Assembly: GCA_031296915.1 (NCBI GenBank)
Contig: JAVDPC010000011.1
Span: forward strand, 1-64,000
Length of the DNA stretch: 64,000 nucleotides
Direction: 5' to 3'
Origin: Cerasicoccus frondis
GTDB taxonomy: Bacteria > Verrucomicrobiota > Verrucomicrobiia > Opitutales > Cerasicoccaceae
Part shown: one piece after another, positions 45,192 through 54,254 of the stretch
Layout: each line of letters starts with the position of its first letter
Numbering within the stretch: position 1 is the first letter of the stretch
Program-made: the position numbers and the translations under genes
Notes under the pieces: generated by a model
The model's input: the letters and a program-made list of their open reading frames with translations, nothing else
What the model was told of the DNA's origin: nothing
The model's database searches: none

Positions 45192-45465
45192 GGTCAAACA
45201 TGAATGGCGCTAAGATTTGAGTGTAAGTCGCTCATAACTTCAGTCTTCTGGATGGCGCTACGACTATCTGTGCTCTTGGCTTGGTGAGGAACTGCTATCC
45301 CTTGGTATTCGTTTGACTGCTCTGGGTTCAGAGCGGTTCGGACGATCCGGAATCGGATCGGTTCCAATGCAGCGAAGCAGTTCACAGATGGTCGTAGCCT
45401 CTCTTTAAGAAGGTTGAAATGATCAGCGATTGGGGACCAAATTTTAGCGCTATTCACGTTTGCCC
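45192..45465. mobile_element. MITE-like 274-bp imperfect palindrome
   Basis: Ends 45192-45219 and 45438-45465 are inverted copies at 24 of 28 positions (both contain TGAAT-GCGCTAA). Inside, GCTACGAC-ATCTGTG (45257-45272) pairs with 45383-45398 with one wobble, GAACTGC (45289) with GCAGTTC (45377), and two perfect hairpins follow: GCTCTG/CAGAGC (45319-45334) and GATCCG/CGGATC (45344-45359). It holds no credible gene. Purine-rich tracts flank both ends. This is the shape of a non-autonomous palindromic element. Confidence 0.7.
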
Positions 45466-45518
45466 CCTTCGCCTCCCCTGCCCCTTCGCCTCTCCCCAGC
45501 GTTCGGCTTTGCGCAGCG

Positions 45519-47390
45519 TCACTCTTCGCGCCCCGCAATCGCTTCCTTGAGCAACCCGTCAAACAGGACCTGCGCGCCGCTGTCGTTCAGGTGATTGAAG
45601 TCCGAATACAGGAAGCGCCCATCCTGAATATACTTCACTTGATGGCCATCGATGGCCAGCAGCTCGTGCGGATCCAGGTAGCGAATCCGCTCATTGTGCA
45701 AGCCATGGACGATCTGCTCGATCCACTGATTCACGGCGATTACCTCGGGCGATAGCGGCACAATCAGCTCCTGCCCACTGAGCGCAAGCGAAACCAGGTA
45801 TTTGCGCAGCGCGTTGGCATAGCCGTCAGGCAGTTGCGCCATCGGTGCCTGCCCCAGTACAATCACGCGATCCGCAGCGGATGCGAGTAACCGCAAGCGC
45901 TCCTGCAACACCTCCGCAGAATGCTCATTTTCAAATTCCACGAACCAATTTCCCGCGACAATAACAATGCTTGGTTTTATTAATTTCAGCGTATTTATCT
46001 TATTTTCATTGATCGTGTTCGCATCTGCTCTTTCAGCAGTTGGGCCATCCACGGTAATACCAACGCCGGAAGTCGAAAGCGATACAAACTGCGAACCACT
46101 CGCGGCTGCATAGGCATCGATCGGCGGGCAGATAACCCGGGCATGCGATGATCCAACCACCGCAATGATGGGACCGCCGCTCTGCAAGTGCTCGAGCTCA
46201 GTCACAGGAAGGACGCCGCCAGATTCGTATGCCATGCCACGTGACAGGCTAACCGGGCTTTCGAAATCTCCGAGCCCCGAGAGCAACGGCGAACGGGGTA
46301 TTGCATTTAATACTGCGAAGCTCACGGCAACACCGCTGGCGCCGACCACCAGCACACGACGCGTCATCCGTGCTTTTTGACGGAAAGGCTGCTCAATGAA
46401 ATGATAGCTCAGTACTGAGGCGGCAAATACCAACGTCAGCAGCAGAATTGGATTCGGCGATGGATCCAGGTAGTGACCGAAAACAAAGACCGGCCAATGC
46501 CAAAGGTAGAGCGAGTATGAAATCCTGCCGATATAAACAACCGGCGCCAGCGAAAGGACACGCGGGACAACCCCGCCCGCGCTGCCCAACCAAAGCAAAA
46601 GGAATGTCCCGGCGCACTGAAACAGCGGCCATACGCCAGGGAAGTTTTTCCCGTTAGGAATCAGTAGAAAACTGCCCAGTATCAATACCACCGCCGTTAC
46701 CTGCAGAGCCTCGACGAAAAGGCGACTCTGCGGCTTGCGCAATCGTGGTTGATAGCACGCCAGCAAACTGCCGATCAGCAGCTCCCACATGCGCATGGGC
46801 AGCAGGTAAAACGACGCACTACGCTTGATCTCCGTTAGCCCGATACACGCAGCCAGACTCAATACACAAAGCGCGATTAACACCACGCCAACGCGCTTAG
46901 GAAAACGCCAATAAACAAGCGCGAGTACGAATGGAAAACAGATATAAAACTGCTCCTCCAATGAGAGCGACCAGGTGTGCAACAAAGCGATCGTCTCCGA
47001 AGCAGTGGTCCAGTAGCCGCCGGTGCTCTGCCACAGGTAAACGTTGGAGTAAGAGAATAGCGCCGCCAGCGCCTGAAACGGCATCGCCGCCCGTTCGGGA
47101 TTCGGCAGGATAATCGCGCCCGCAATCAGCGATCCGCAAACGGTGACCGCCAACGCAGGATAGAGCCGCCGAAAACGGCGCCCCCAGAATTCCAGGAAGT
47201 GAAACCGCTTCTCCGCAAACTGCGGCAGCAGGATCGAAGTTATCAGATAGCCGGAGATCACAAAGAAAACATCGACGCCCAGAAACCCACCCTTGATGTA
47301 GGCTGGATTCAGGTGAAACACGATGACCGCCAGAACTGCGATGCTGCGCAGACCATCGATCTCCGGACGATATTTGATCTCTACGCTCAT
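45519..47390 (-). CDS. Acyltransferase 3 family protein with SGNH domain (OafA-like)
   Basis: 623 residues from ATG 47390. RPEIDGLRSIAVLAVIVFHL contains the catalytic His region and GGFLGVDVFFVISGYLIT the second family block; about ten membrane helices run to residue 380. The C-terminal 230 residues are an SGNH-hydrolase-like domain: IIAVVGSSHARVI (Ser block) and LYSDFNHLNDSGAQVLF (Asp/His block). Such fusions O-acetylate surface polysaccharides or peptidoglycan. It stands alone, flanked by mobile remnants. Confidence 0.9.
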   Translation of the reverse strand: MSVEIKYRPEIDGLRSIAVLAVIVFHLNPAYIKGGFLGVDVFFVISGYLITSILLPQFAEKRFHFLEFWGRRFRRLYPALAVTVCGSLIAGAIILPNPERAAMPFQALAALFSYSNVYLWQSTGGYWTTASETIALLHTWSLSLEEQFYICFPFVLALVYWRFPKRVGVVLIALCVLSLAACIGLTEIKRSASFYLLPMRMWELLIGSLLACYQPRLRKPQSRLFVEALQVTAVVLILGSFLLIPNGKNFPGVWPLFQCAGTFLLLWLGSAGGVVPRVLSLAPVVYIGRISYSLYLWHWPVFVFGHYLDPSPNPILLLTLVFAASVLSYHFIEQPFRQKARMTRRVLVVGASGVAVSFAVLNAIPRSPLLSGLGDFESPVSLSRGMAYESGGVLPVTELEHLQSGGPIIAVVGSSHARVICPPIDAYAAASGSQFVSLSTSGVGITVDGPTAERADANTINENKINTLKLIKPSIVIVAGNWFVEFENEHSAEVLQERLRLLASAADRVIVLGQAPMAQLPDGYANALRKYLVSLALSGQELIVPLSPEVIAVNQWIEQIVHGLHNERIRYLDPHELLAIDGHQVKYIQDGRFLYSDFNHLNDSGAQVLFDGLLKEAIAGREE

Positions 47391-47680
47391 GAGGTTCTTG
47401 GTAATAGCCCGACACCGGACTCCTACAACCACCTAATCCGACAGTGCTCAAAGTCACGATAATTCCATGAATACGCCGAAGAAAGAACGCCTCACTTTTT
47501 CATCAAAAGCTTTAATTTGAAAACACTACCTAAGGTGAGTTCGATCAACGTGCTAATTCTGAGCCGTTCACCGCCATTGTCGATTTTTGCCGTCGTCACA
47601 ACCTTTTGAGGGCCGCGTAGCTACTCAGCAATGCTTGTTTTGATGAACTTTGGAGGTGGGTTTTATGCATGCGTGCAGGC

Positions 47681-47899
47681 TCATGCCCGTCCATGGAACA
47701 TTGCGAAGCGCTCGAGGTTGTAGGTCAGATTGATTAAAGTCGTCTCGAAGCAACATCGTCGTTTTCCGATACGGCGGAATCGGTCGCCGCCGAACTGAGC
47801 GATGCGTCTAAAGGCGTGTTCGACGCGGGCGCGGATGCGGCTCTTTTTCTTGTTATTCAGTTTTTGTGACCACGTGAGCGGGTATGCGGCGTTGCCTTT
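47681..47899 (-). pseudogene. IS5-family transposase, C-terminal remnant
   Basis: Minus frame ending at the TGA at 47681 reads KGNAAYPLTWSQKL, NKKKSRIRARVEHAFRRIAQF, RFRRIGKRRCCFETTLINL and TYNLERFAMFHGRA. RARVEHAF and INLTYNLERF are the conserved end of IS5/IS4-type DDE transposases (the Glu of the triad is in VEH). A stop precedes KGN, so only about 72 residues remain. Confidence 0.85.
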
Positions 47900-48319
47900 T
47901 CACAGATGTTGGTGAGCATCGCGAAGCGTTTCAAGATGGGTCAGCGCCATTCGGGTCGGAGCGCCATTCGGGTCAGAGCGTCACTCAAGCCAAACGTAGA
48001 TTTTAAATATCGATGTCCATCGAGATAACGTCCTGAGTTTGCGCAAAAAGCTTCTCTGCGCTGGCGAAGATTCAGAGCGGTAAGGTGACCAAACAAAACA
48101 CCATGACAATCCCCAACGCGGAGATGTCATAAACAAAATAATAACGACCTCGGCATCAAGCGTAGGTGTTTTACAACGACTTCGACCAGCTCAATGAGGG
48201 CTAGGTGAGCTTGTCGCAGGACCGTAATCCGCTTGGGGCTGCAGCGCACTTTTTTCATATGGCTTCGCGGTGTCTATGACCGGAAACCTTCCAACTAGCA
48301 ATGGACCGGTTTTAGGGAG
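47900..48319. other. Degraded intergenic DNA
   Basis: No intact gene. It includes 17-bp direct repeats (AGCGCCATTCGGGTCGG-type, 47943-47976, with a partial third copy) and short broken frames on both strands. It lies between the IS5 remnant and the HU-like fragment and looks like decayed mobile DNA. Confidence 0.5.
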
Positions 48320-48425
48320 ACCGGCGACTTCTGAAAACGCTACACGATGAAGTGGGCGTCCGAGCGGGTGGACGGTATTTCCGTCTGCCCCGCTCGTCTT
48401 CGGCTTCATCAACGGCGGCGGCGCA
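48320..48425 (+). pseudogene. Fragment of a second HU-like/DUF4469 gene
   Basis: Bases 48330-48425 align with 43943-44048 of the intact HU-like gene: CTGAAAACGCT, GAGCGGGTGGACGG, CCGCTCGTCTTCGGCTTCATC versus CCACTCGTCTTCGACTTCATC. One extra T (near 48378) shifts the frame. The match ends inside the tail of the PEP-CTERM gene at 48409, marking a breakpoint. Confidence 0.75.
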
Positions 48426-49194
48426 ATACAACCAAGCCAAGCACGGCGACGCCAGCAATCAGCGCGTAGGTATGCGGTTCGGGGACGGCGACCGCGTTGA
48501 CCGTACCAAATATATCTGCCTGCATATCGATGCTGTCACCCCAGAATTGTCCGGGAGTTGCCAAAGAGTCATCGATCTCATAGCTGATACCATTTCCCGC
48601 GATGTTGAAGGACCCATCAAAGTTGAGTGGAAAACCCAAAAAAGCGGAGGTATCCACATTGAAAGTTGTCGAGATAGACAAATCAATTGAGGTCAGAACA
48701 CCATCAGTGAAGGTCACGGTATCACCGGCATCCAATGCGCCAAACGTAATGGATCCTGGATAATTGAAGAGCCACAGACCAATTGCGTAGTCTGAAATAT
48801 CAGACTCGACAGTAGCGTCAGTTGGCTCAGTAGACGTACGTGACGGGTCGGATGCCCAAAAGCCGCTGAGGTCAATGGAATCGATGGAAAAAATTTCGAC
48901 GCCGACGCCTGTCATGGTGCTATCATTGTAGGTAAGGTCGCCCACCACAAACCCCTCTTCACGTGGAAAAAGGTTTATCTTATCACCGAAATCGGGATTG
49001 GAATCATCGTCGCCCGCATTGCCATTAGCTGCTGTGCCATCACCGTTACTAATGATAAATGACTCAGATCCAGGTCCCTGTAACGCCATCGAGCTGGAAG
49101 AATCCATCGTCGAGCCCAGATTAATAATCGCAGCGTCTACACATAGTGCAGAAATAGCAGAGAGAATTGCAGTTGTTGTCAGTTTCTTGTTCAT
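48409..49194 (-). CDS. PEP-CTERM sorting-domain protein
   Basis: 261 residues from ATG 49194 (a GTG immediately upstream gives 262). Signal peptide KLTTTAILSAISALCVDA; C-terminal VPEPHTYALIAGVAVLGL with RRRR is the PEP-CTERM sorting tag. The body is an acidic, Asp/Ser/Gly-rich beta protein with ITFGALDAGDTVTFTDGVLTS. The last codons (Arg run) coincide with the edge of the HU-like fragment, so the C-terminus may have been trimmed or rebuilt by rearrangement. Confidence 0.85.
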   Translation of the reverse strand: MNKKLTTTAILSAISALCVDAAIINLGSTMDSSSSMALQGPGSESFIISNGDGTAANGNAGDDDSNPDFGDKINLFPREEGFVVGDLTYNDSTMTGVGVEIFSIDSIDLSGFWASDPSRTSTEPTDATVESDISDYAIGLWLFNYPGSITFGALDAGDTVTFTDGVLTSIDLSISTTFNVDTSAFLGFPLNFDGSFNIAGNGISYEIDDSLATPGQFWGDSIDMQADIFGTVNAVAVPEPHTYALIAGVAVLGLVVLRRRR

Positions 49195-49217
49195 CACTAA
49201 ATTATTGACGATTGAAA

Positions 49218-50048
49218 TTACTTGGCTCTCAGGCGGCGAACAAACGTAAAGCTCAGCAATACCGTCCCCATGAGCATGGCGTAAGTTTGCGGCTCTGGAA
49301 CGAGATCAAAGGTCCCAGCAGCATCGAAATAAACATGTACATCGGCAGCTGGTCCATAAAAGGTTCCAATGTCTTTAGTCTCATCAACATCAAAGCTGAA
49401 GCCATTGCCGCTAAAGCTTACGATCCCGTCAAAGGTGTCACTAACGGCAAGAGAGTCTAAATCGTAGCCTTTGGCGAGAATGGCGAGGTCCGCCACGATA
49501 TCGACGGATGTGAGGACACCGTCATTAAAAGTTAATCCCGCGCCAGTCAGATTGGAAGTGATCAGATCGTAAGCCCAGGCGAACTCATTGTTGTAATTAT
49601 GATCGCCATAGAGTGGTGAGAAGCGTGTGCCATCGAGGTTCAGCGATAAATCGCCAACGCCGATGGTCTCTTGCCCCACTCCGGTAAGTGAGCTGTCGTC
49701 CCAAGATAGCGCGCCAAAGGAGTAAGACGAGACATTAGCATCAGTCGTCGTATTATTGACCACCGTGAAATTCGCCTCTTCATATGGGTACACATTTGCT
49801 GCTGAAAGCGGCTCAGCCACGATAGTCTTCCAGCGATTTCCATCCGAGGGATCCTGATAATATGGATATGCATATGGCTTACCATCAATACCATTTGGCT
49901 CACTGTCCGCATTTTCGTTGTTGAAGTTTGCCAGGTACAAGGTGCCCGTGGCGTCATGCGTCGTTAGCGTCAAAGTTTGTTCAGCGGCGTTTAGCGAGAG
50001 GCCCCCTGCAAAAATGCTCAAGATGATGGTGCGTATCGTTGATTCCAT
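49218..50048 (-). CDS. PEP-CTERM sorting-domain protein, relative of its neighbour
   Basis: 276 residues with signal peptide (IILSIFAGGLSLNA) and C-terminal LVPEPQTYAMLMGTVLL plus RRLRAK. LTGAGLTFNDGVLTSVDI and SGNGFSFDVDET correspond to DAGDTVTFTDGVLTSIDL and AGNGISYEIDDS of the next gene, so the two are probably tandem paralogues. They are 23 bases apart on the same strand. A pseudopilin gene diverges from this pair. Confidence 0.85.
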   Translation of the reverse strand: MESTIRTIILSIFAGGLSLNAAEQTLTLTTHDATGTLYLANFNNENADSEPNGIDGKPYAYPYYQDPSDGNRWKTIVAEPLSAANVYPYEEANFTVVNNTTTDANVSSYSFGALSWDDSSLTGVGQETIGVGDLSLNLDGTRFSPLYGDHNYNNEFAWAYDLITSNLTGAGLTFNDGVLTSVDIVADLAILAKGYDLDSLAVSDTFDGIVSFSGNGFSFDVDETKDIGTFYGPAADVHVYFDAAGTFDLVPEPQTYAMLMGTVLLSFTFVRRLRAK

Positions 50049-50266
50049 AACGTATGGCTCGGATACTGAGACTCGTTTCCATCATGGCGCAAGATGAAAA
50101 CGCTAAAAAATCTCTGATCCCCGTAACGAAGGGCAGTTAAACAGGAGAATTCCGTCCATAACCAAGCATCTAGGGAGTTATTGCCGCAACGCATTTTGTT
50201 CTTGAGACGCATATTCATTACCTCAGAGTAACGATTGGCCCAGTATTAGAAATGCGACGAATTTCC

Positions 50267-51076
50267 ATGAACAAACGCAACATTCACCATTCCCGAGCGT
50301 TCACCTTGGTAGAACTTCTGGTATGCATCGCCATACTCATCGTCCTTGGCGCTATCACGATTCCGGCAATTTCAGGAGTCCGGGCGCGGGCCAAAATTGC
50401 AGCAAGCTCATCCAATCTTCGTCAATTAGGGCAAGCAGCAAACCTCTACCGCATAGACAATAACAACCGCATGCTACCGCTGGGAGAATATGATCCTCAA
50501 AACGAAGTGATGAAGGAATGGTGCTTTTCTTTTCGATTCGACCACATTTCATTTTCAAACGGAAACCTCGCACCTTACCTCGACAATGTTGAAGAAGTCC
50601 TCCGCTGCCCAGTATGGGAACCCTCTGAAGCATACCAGCAAACGAATTTGATGTATCCCAATTTCATGGGGTATGGATTCAATGCGCTGAATACCGGTGA
50701 ACGACTCGAGCCAGAAGAGAGCGTCAGCGGAAGTGACGGTGAATGGATCGGTTATCACTATTCACGCGTGCTCAAGCCCTCGGAAACCGTCCTATTCACC
50801 ACCGCAGCCAACAAGCTAAACACCGAGGCGGTCCCCCCAACTCAGGGTATGATTTGGCCACCCGACCATAACACTCAACCCTGCGTCCGACTAGTCAACA
50901 GCCATGAAGCCATCGTATGCATGATGGATGGTTCCGTGAGAATGATGAATGCGACTACTGAGCTCCAAACCAGCAGCGACGGCGTTCGGCTTGGCTACCT
51001 CGATAAGGATATGGACGGCAACGGCGATCTCGACATCTGGTATCCAAGTCCAGAACTACACATCGTAGGTAAATAA
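50267..51076 (+). CDS. Prepilin-like (pseudopilin) protein
   Basis: 269 residues from ATG 50267 (ATG 50252 also in frame). SRAFTLVELLVCIAILIVL is a prepilin cleavage/methylation motif with Glu at +5. The C-terminal region has NSHEAIVCMMDGSVRMM, a shortened version of the H-X9-DG block in the pseudopilin at 7033-7857. Mature protein should be membrane-inserted with a periplasmic globular domain. Convergent with the flavoprotein gene. Confidence 0.82.
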   Translation: MNKRNIHHSRAFTLVELLVCIAILIVLGAITIPAISGVRARAKIAASSSNLRQLGQAANLYRIDNNNRMLPLGEYDPQNEVMKEWCFSFRFDHISFSNGNLAPYLDNVEEVLRCPVWEPSEAYQQTNLMYPNFMGYGFNALNTGERLEPEESVSGSDGEWIGYHYSRVLKPSETVLFTTAANKLNTEAVPPTQGMIWPPDHNTQPCVRLVNSHEAIVCMMDGSVRMMNATTELQTSSDGVRLGYLDKDMDGNGDLDIWYPSPELHIVGK

Positions 51077-51093
51077 CGATCTTCAGTTAGGCA

Positions 51094-52326
51094 CTAACCC
51101 GAAGTCGTCTCAATATAGCGCAAGTGTTCGCTCCAATCAGCCATCTCTGCCCGAGCGTTCTCATCGCTCGCAGCCAGGCCACCTTCGACCGACGCTTCCC
51201 GCAGGACACGCCGAACGGACTCACCCATTTCACGGTGACCGCTGATAAACAAACCAGCGCCCTGCTCCAACCATTTGGCAATGTCCTCTCTGACGTGATG
51301 AACAAACCCAGGCGTTCGCAAGCCCTGCCCTACACGCGGCCTCGACTCGACCACGTCCAATCGCTCGATCAAGCCACTGTGCGCATAGGCCTCCAATTCC
51401 TCGCGGTAGAACATGCCATCTTCCCGGTTGCGCACGCCCCAGATGAGCCACAACCGTTTTGGGGCCACGCCTGCCCGCAGGCAAACCAGCACTGCCGCGA
51501 TGCCGGTGCCCGTGACGATGCAAATGCCCGACTCGCCATAACCATGCTCCACCGGCAAGCGATGCGGATGTGGCATGCGATTCGCGCGCACAACAGCTCC
51601 CGGCTCCAGCGACGTCAAAAACGCGCCACTCCTTCCCACCGCTGGCGCCGCGCCGCACGCGTATTCCTGGCGCACCGTGCTAACGAGCAGCTCGACCGTG
51701 GTCTGGCCAGCATTGATTTCCTGGCGCGACACGGTGTAAAAGCGCGGCTTGATGCGCAATTGCTCGCGGGCCAGCAAACGCCAATTCGCCAAGGTCGGAA
51801 AACGCTCCAGAAGCGCGATCAAATTGACCGCGCCATCGGGTTGAAACGACGCATCCAGCGCCTGCGCGCGGGCGACCAGCGACGCCGAAGCTTCGGTCAG
51901 GTCCAGCACCGATTCCAGCAATTCATCCGGCGTGACTGCACGATATTTTTCCGGACCAAACGCGGTCCCGTAGTCCCACAAACGCAGCTTGCGCGGCGCT
52001 TCGCCCAGCAGCGCGCGGACCTGCTCCACGTGGCCGGGCAAGTTCCGCCAGTGGATGTAAATCAAGTCGCCAGTGCGCCAGCCAGCGTCGACGGATACCC
52101 GGAGTTTTATTTCAAAAACGCCCAGCCCGTCGCCCTTATCCACCAGCTTCCGCCGATCGATAAACGCGTATTCCCGCGTGTCGCGAATGTGGTGAAAAAG
52201 CCAGTGCCAGTAATTCTTAAACGCCACCTCACGCGACTGTGGTTGCGGCGCATTGCGGCGGTAAAGCAGTCGCCCAATTCGATGGCGGACATGATTGCGA
52301 ATCGCACTTTTCACGACGGGAGTCAT
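51094..52326 (-). CDS. Flavoprotein reductase, FNR/CPR-type without flavodoxin domain
   Basis: 410 residues from ATG 52326; an upstream in-frame ATG at 52377 would overlap the divergent MATE gene start. KPRFYTVSRQE is the FAD-binding RxYxxS motif, GICIVTGTGIAAVLVCLRAG the NADPH pyrophosphate loop and LFISGHREMGESVRRVL the C-terminal pyridine-nucleotide block. A connecting domain lies between. This is the sulfite-reductase-alpha/cytochrome-P450-reductase module lacking FMN. Electron acceptor unknown. Confidence 0.8.
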   Translation of the reverse strand: MTPVVKSAIRNHVRHRIGRLLYRRNAPQPQSREVAFKNYWHWLFHHIRDTREYAFIDRRKLVDKGDGLGVFEIKLRVSVDAGWRTGDLIYIHWRNLPGHVEQVRALLGEAPRKLRLWDYGTAFGPEKYRAVTPDELLESVLDLTEASASLVARAQALDASFQPDGAVNLIALLERFPTLANWRLLAREQLRIKPRFYTVSRQEINAGQTTVELLVSTVRQEYACGAAPAVGRSGAFLTSLEPGAVVRANRMPHPHRLPVEHGYGESGICIVTGTGIAAVLVCLRAGVAPKRLWLIWGVRNREDGMFYREELEAYAHSGLIERLDVVESRPRVGQGLRTPGFVHHVREDIAKWLEQGAGLFISGHREMGESVRRVLREASVEGGLAASDENARAEMADWSEHLRYIETTSG

Positions 52327-52370
52327 GCCCGGAGCAGCATGGGGAGCGCCGCCAACTAGCCAAGAATTAT

Positions 52371-53723
52371 ATGACACAATTTCAACGTAAGAACCTGTTT
52401 CAGCTGACGCTGCCGCTGTTTATCATCGGAGTGTTCACCGTCGGCGTGATGCTGGTGGACACCCTGATCCTCGCCGCCTATTCCGATGAGCTCGCCGCCG
52501 CCGTCAGCGTGGCAAACCAGATACTCAGCCTAGCCTACGACTTCTCCGGCTTGCTCGCCATTGGCGCGGCCATCCTGATTGCGCAATACTTGGGCAAGGA
52601 CGATATCCAGAGCGCGCGCCGCATTTCCGTCATCGCCATTTGCGCCAATACGATACTGAGCTTTTTCATTGCGCTGGTGTTAATGATCGGCGCTCCGACC
52701 TTCATTGATTGGGTCAACACGCCGCCTGAAGTCGCACAAGACGCCCGAAGCTACATGAACGTCATTGCGGTTGCGATGATCATGAATGGCTTTATCGCGG
52801 CGGGTTACGCCGTGCTCCGCGCCTTCGGCCACACATGGGAAATCATGGTCGCCAGTATGTTTGGCAGCATCCCCTACCTGCTGCTGGAGTGTGTCCTGAT
52901 TTTCGGCCTTTGGGGCGTGCCCGAACTGGGTGTTTATGGCTCGGCGCTGGCCACGCTGATCATACGCATCGTCACGGTAGCGTTCCTGTATTACGTGATG
53001 CGGCGACACCTAAAATTCTCCTGGAGCTTCAACGCCTTCAGCCGCGATGTGTGGAAGCATATTTGGAAACTGACGCGCATTTCCCTTCCCAGCGTCACCG
53101 ATAACCTGCTCCACAACAGCTACCAGTTAACGATCTTAAAATTCATTTCCGCGTTCGGAGTGGCGGCGGTCTTAACGCGCTCTTACGTGCTGACGCTCAC
53201 GGCGTTCGCCTCCATGGTCGCCTACATTATTTCGCAGGGTAACGAAGTCCTCGTTGGCTATGACAAAGGCGGAGATGACAATGAATCCGCACGGAGACGC
53301 GCCACCCGCGTTGCGCTGGGGACCGGAACCTTCACGGTGGCGCTCTCCCTTTTGTTCTACGTCTTCTCGGATGTGCTGATTGGAATGTTTACGCAAAACC
53401 CGGAGGTCCTGGCCGAGGCCAAACAGGTGTTCCAAGTAAACATTCTCCTGCAGTTTGTCATGACCGCAAATTTGATTCTGTTCAACTCACTCAAGGCGGT
53501 GGGCGATGTTTATTGGCCGGTCGCTTACAGCCTCTCGATCACGTTTCTCTTTGCGCTGCCACTCGGCTGGTTGCTCATCAGCCATTATGAGATGGGCGTC
53601 GTCGGCATGTGGATCGCGATGACTGCGGAAGAGGCGCTCAAGGCATCCGTAATGTATGTTCGTTGGCGTCGCATGAGTTGGACCCGCTACAACATTACCG
53701 AAAGCCCAGTCACCATCGCATAA
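52371..53723 (+). CDS. MATE-family multidrug/efflux transporter
   Basis: 450 residues, twelve membrane helices in two MatE halves. LFQLTLPLFIIGVFTVGVMLVDTL and LTRISLPSVTDNLLHN start the two halves, and GVPELGVYGSALATLIIR is a typical loop. It exports drugs or metabolites by Na+ or H+ antiport. Start ATG 52371 is 44 bases from the divergent reductase start, so the two may share a regulatory region. Confidence 0.92.
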   Translation: MTQFQRKNLFQLTLPLFIIGVFTVGVMLVDTLILAAYSDELAAAVSVANQILSLAYDFSGLLAIGAAILIAQYLGKDDIQSARRISVIAICANTILSFFIALVLMIGAPTFIDWVNTPPEVAQDARSYMNVIAVAMIMNGFIAAGYAVLRAFGHTWEIMVASMFGSIPYLLLECVLIFGLWGVPELGVYGSALATLIIRIVTVAFLYYVMRRHLKFSWSFNAFSRDVWKHIWKLTRISLPSVTDNLLHNSYQLTILKFISAFGVAAVLTRSYVLTLTAFASMVAYIISQGNEVLVGYDKGGDDNESARRRATRVALGTGTFTVALSLLFYVFSDVLIGMFTQNPEVLAEAKQVFQVNILLQFVMTANLILFNSLKAVGDVYWPVAYSLSITFLFALPLGWLLISHYEMGVVGMWIAMTAEEALKASVMYVRWRRMSWTRYNITESPVTIA

Positions 53724-54254
53724 TCATGAATTACAGTATTATAAGACTAGGCGCCACAACGCAATAAGCGCCAGTTTTACCGCACTTGATCCAACTGCGC
53801 AAACAGAGCCAGCCATTGCCTAGGGCATGTTCGAAAATGCATAAAAGCTATTTCAACAGCTGGCGCCTAATCTAGCCGAATTGATTGGCTGATATAGATC
53901 ATCAAGAATTCAAAGGTTGAGGTAACCATTGAATGCCCCGCAACAGCGTCATTCGAAGGGGCAAGATCCCGGCGAGTACGCAGGCAGAAACCCATCACCG
54001 CAAACACCACTTCGACTTGTATTGCAAGCGTCTTCGGCAGCAATAAAACTGCTTACGCATACGAATACGTATTATACTAGCATTAATTTAAATATTTTAA
54101 TTGCGCATAGAGCTCGTTCGCTTAAACGCTGGTGGCCTCGCTCGCAGAAAACTCCCACCCCAGAGCGAAACACACTTGCCACGCAGCGGCTACGTTCGAG
54201 GACAAGTAGAACGCACCGGCGTAAGCATCCTCTCAGGATTGTTTAATTAAATTT
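53724..54254. other. 530-base gene-free stretch with a 122-bp inverted-end segment
   Basis: No believable gene. TAGGCGCCA (53748-53756) and its inverse TGGCGCCTA (53861-53869) bound a 122-bp segment that could be a small non-autonomous element; no target duplication was recognised. The final 190 bases are AT-rich and should hold the promoter of the lipoprotein gene at 54255. Confidence 0.4.

Noticed and set aside
45194..45562. 122-codon open frame on the minus strand
   Set aside because: It lies entirely over the palindromic element and overlaps the acyltransferase end; the composition reflects the repeat, and no domain is recognisable.
51124..52359. 411-codon open frame antisense to the flavoprotein reductase
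   Set aside because: Arg/Gln/His-rich shadow of the reductase, which has clear FAD and NADPH motifs.
53929..54246. 105-codon open frame on the plus strand
   Set aside because: No ribosome-binding site, unnatural composition (Arg/Thr/Ser-rich) and it crosses an AT-rich promoter-like region.
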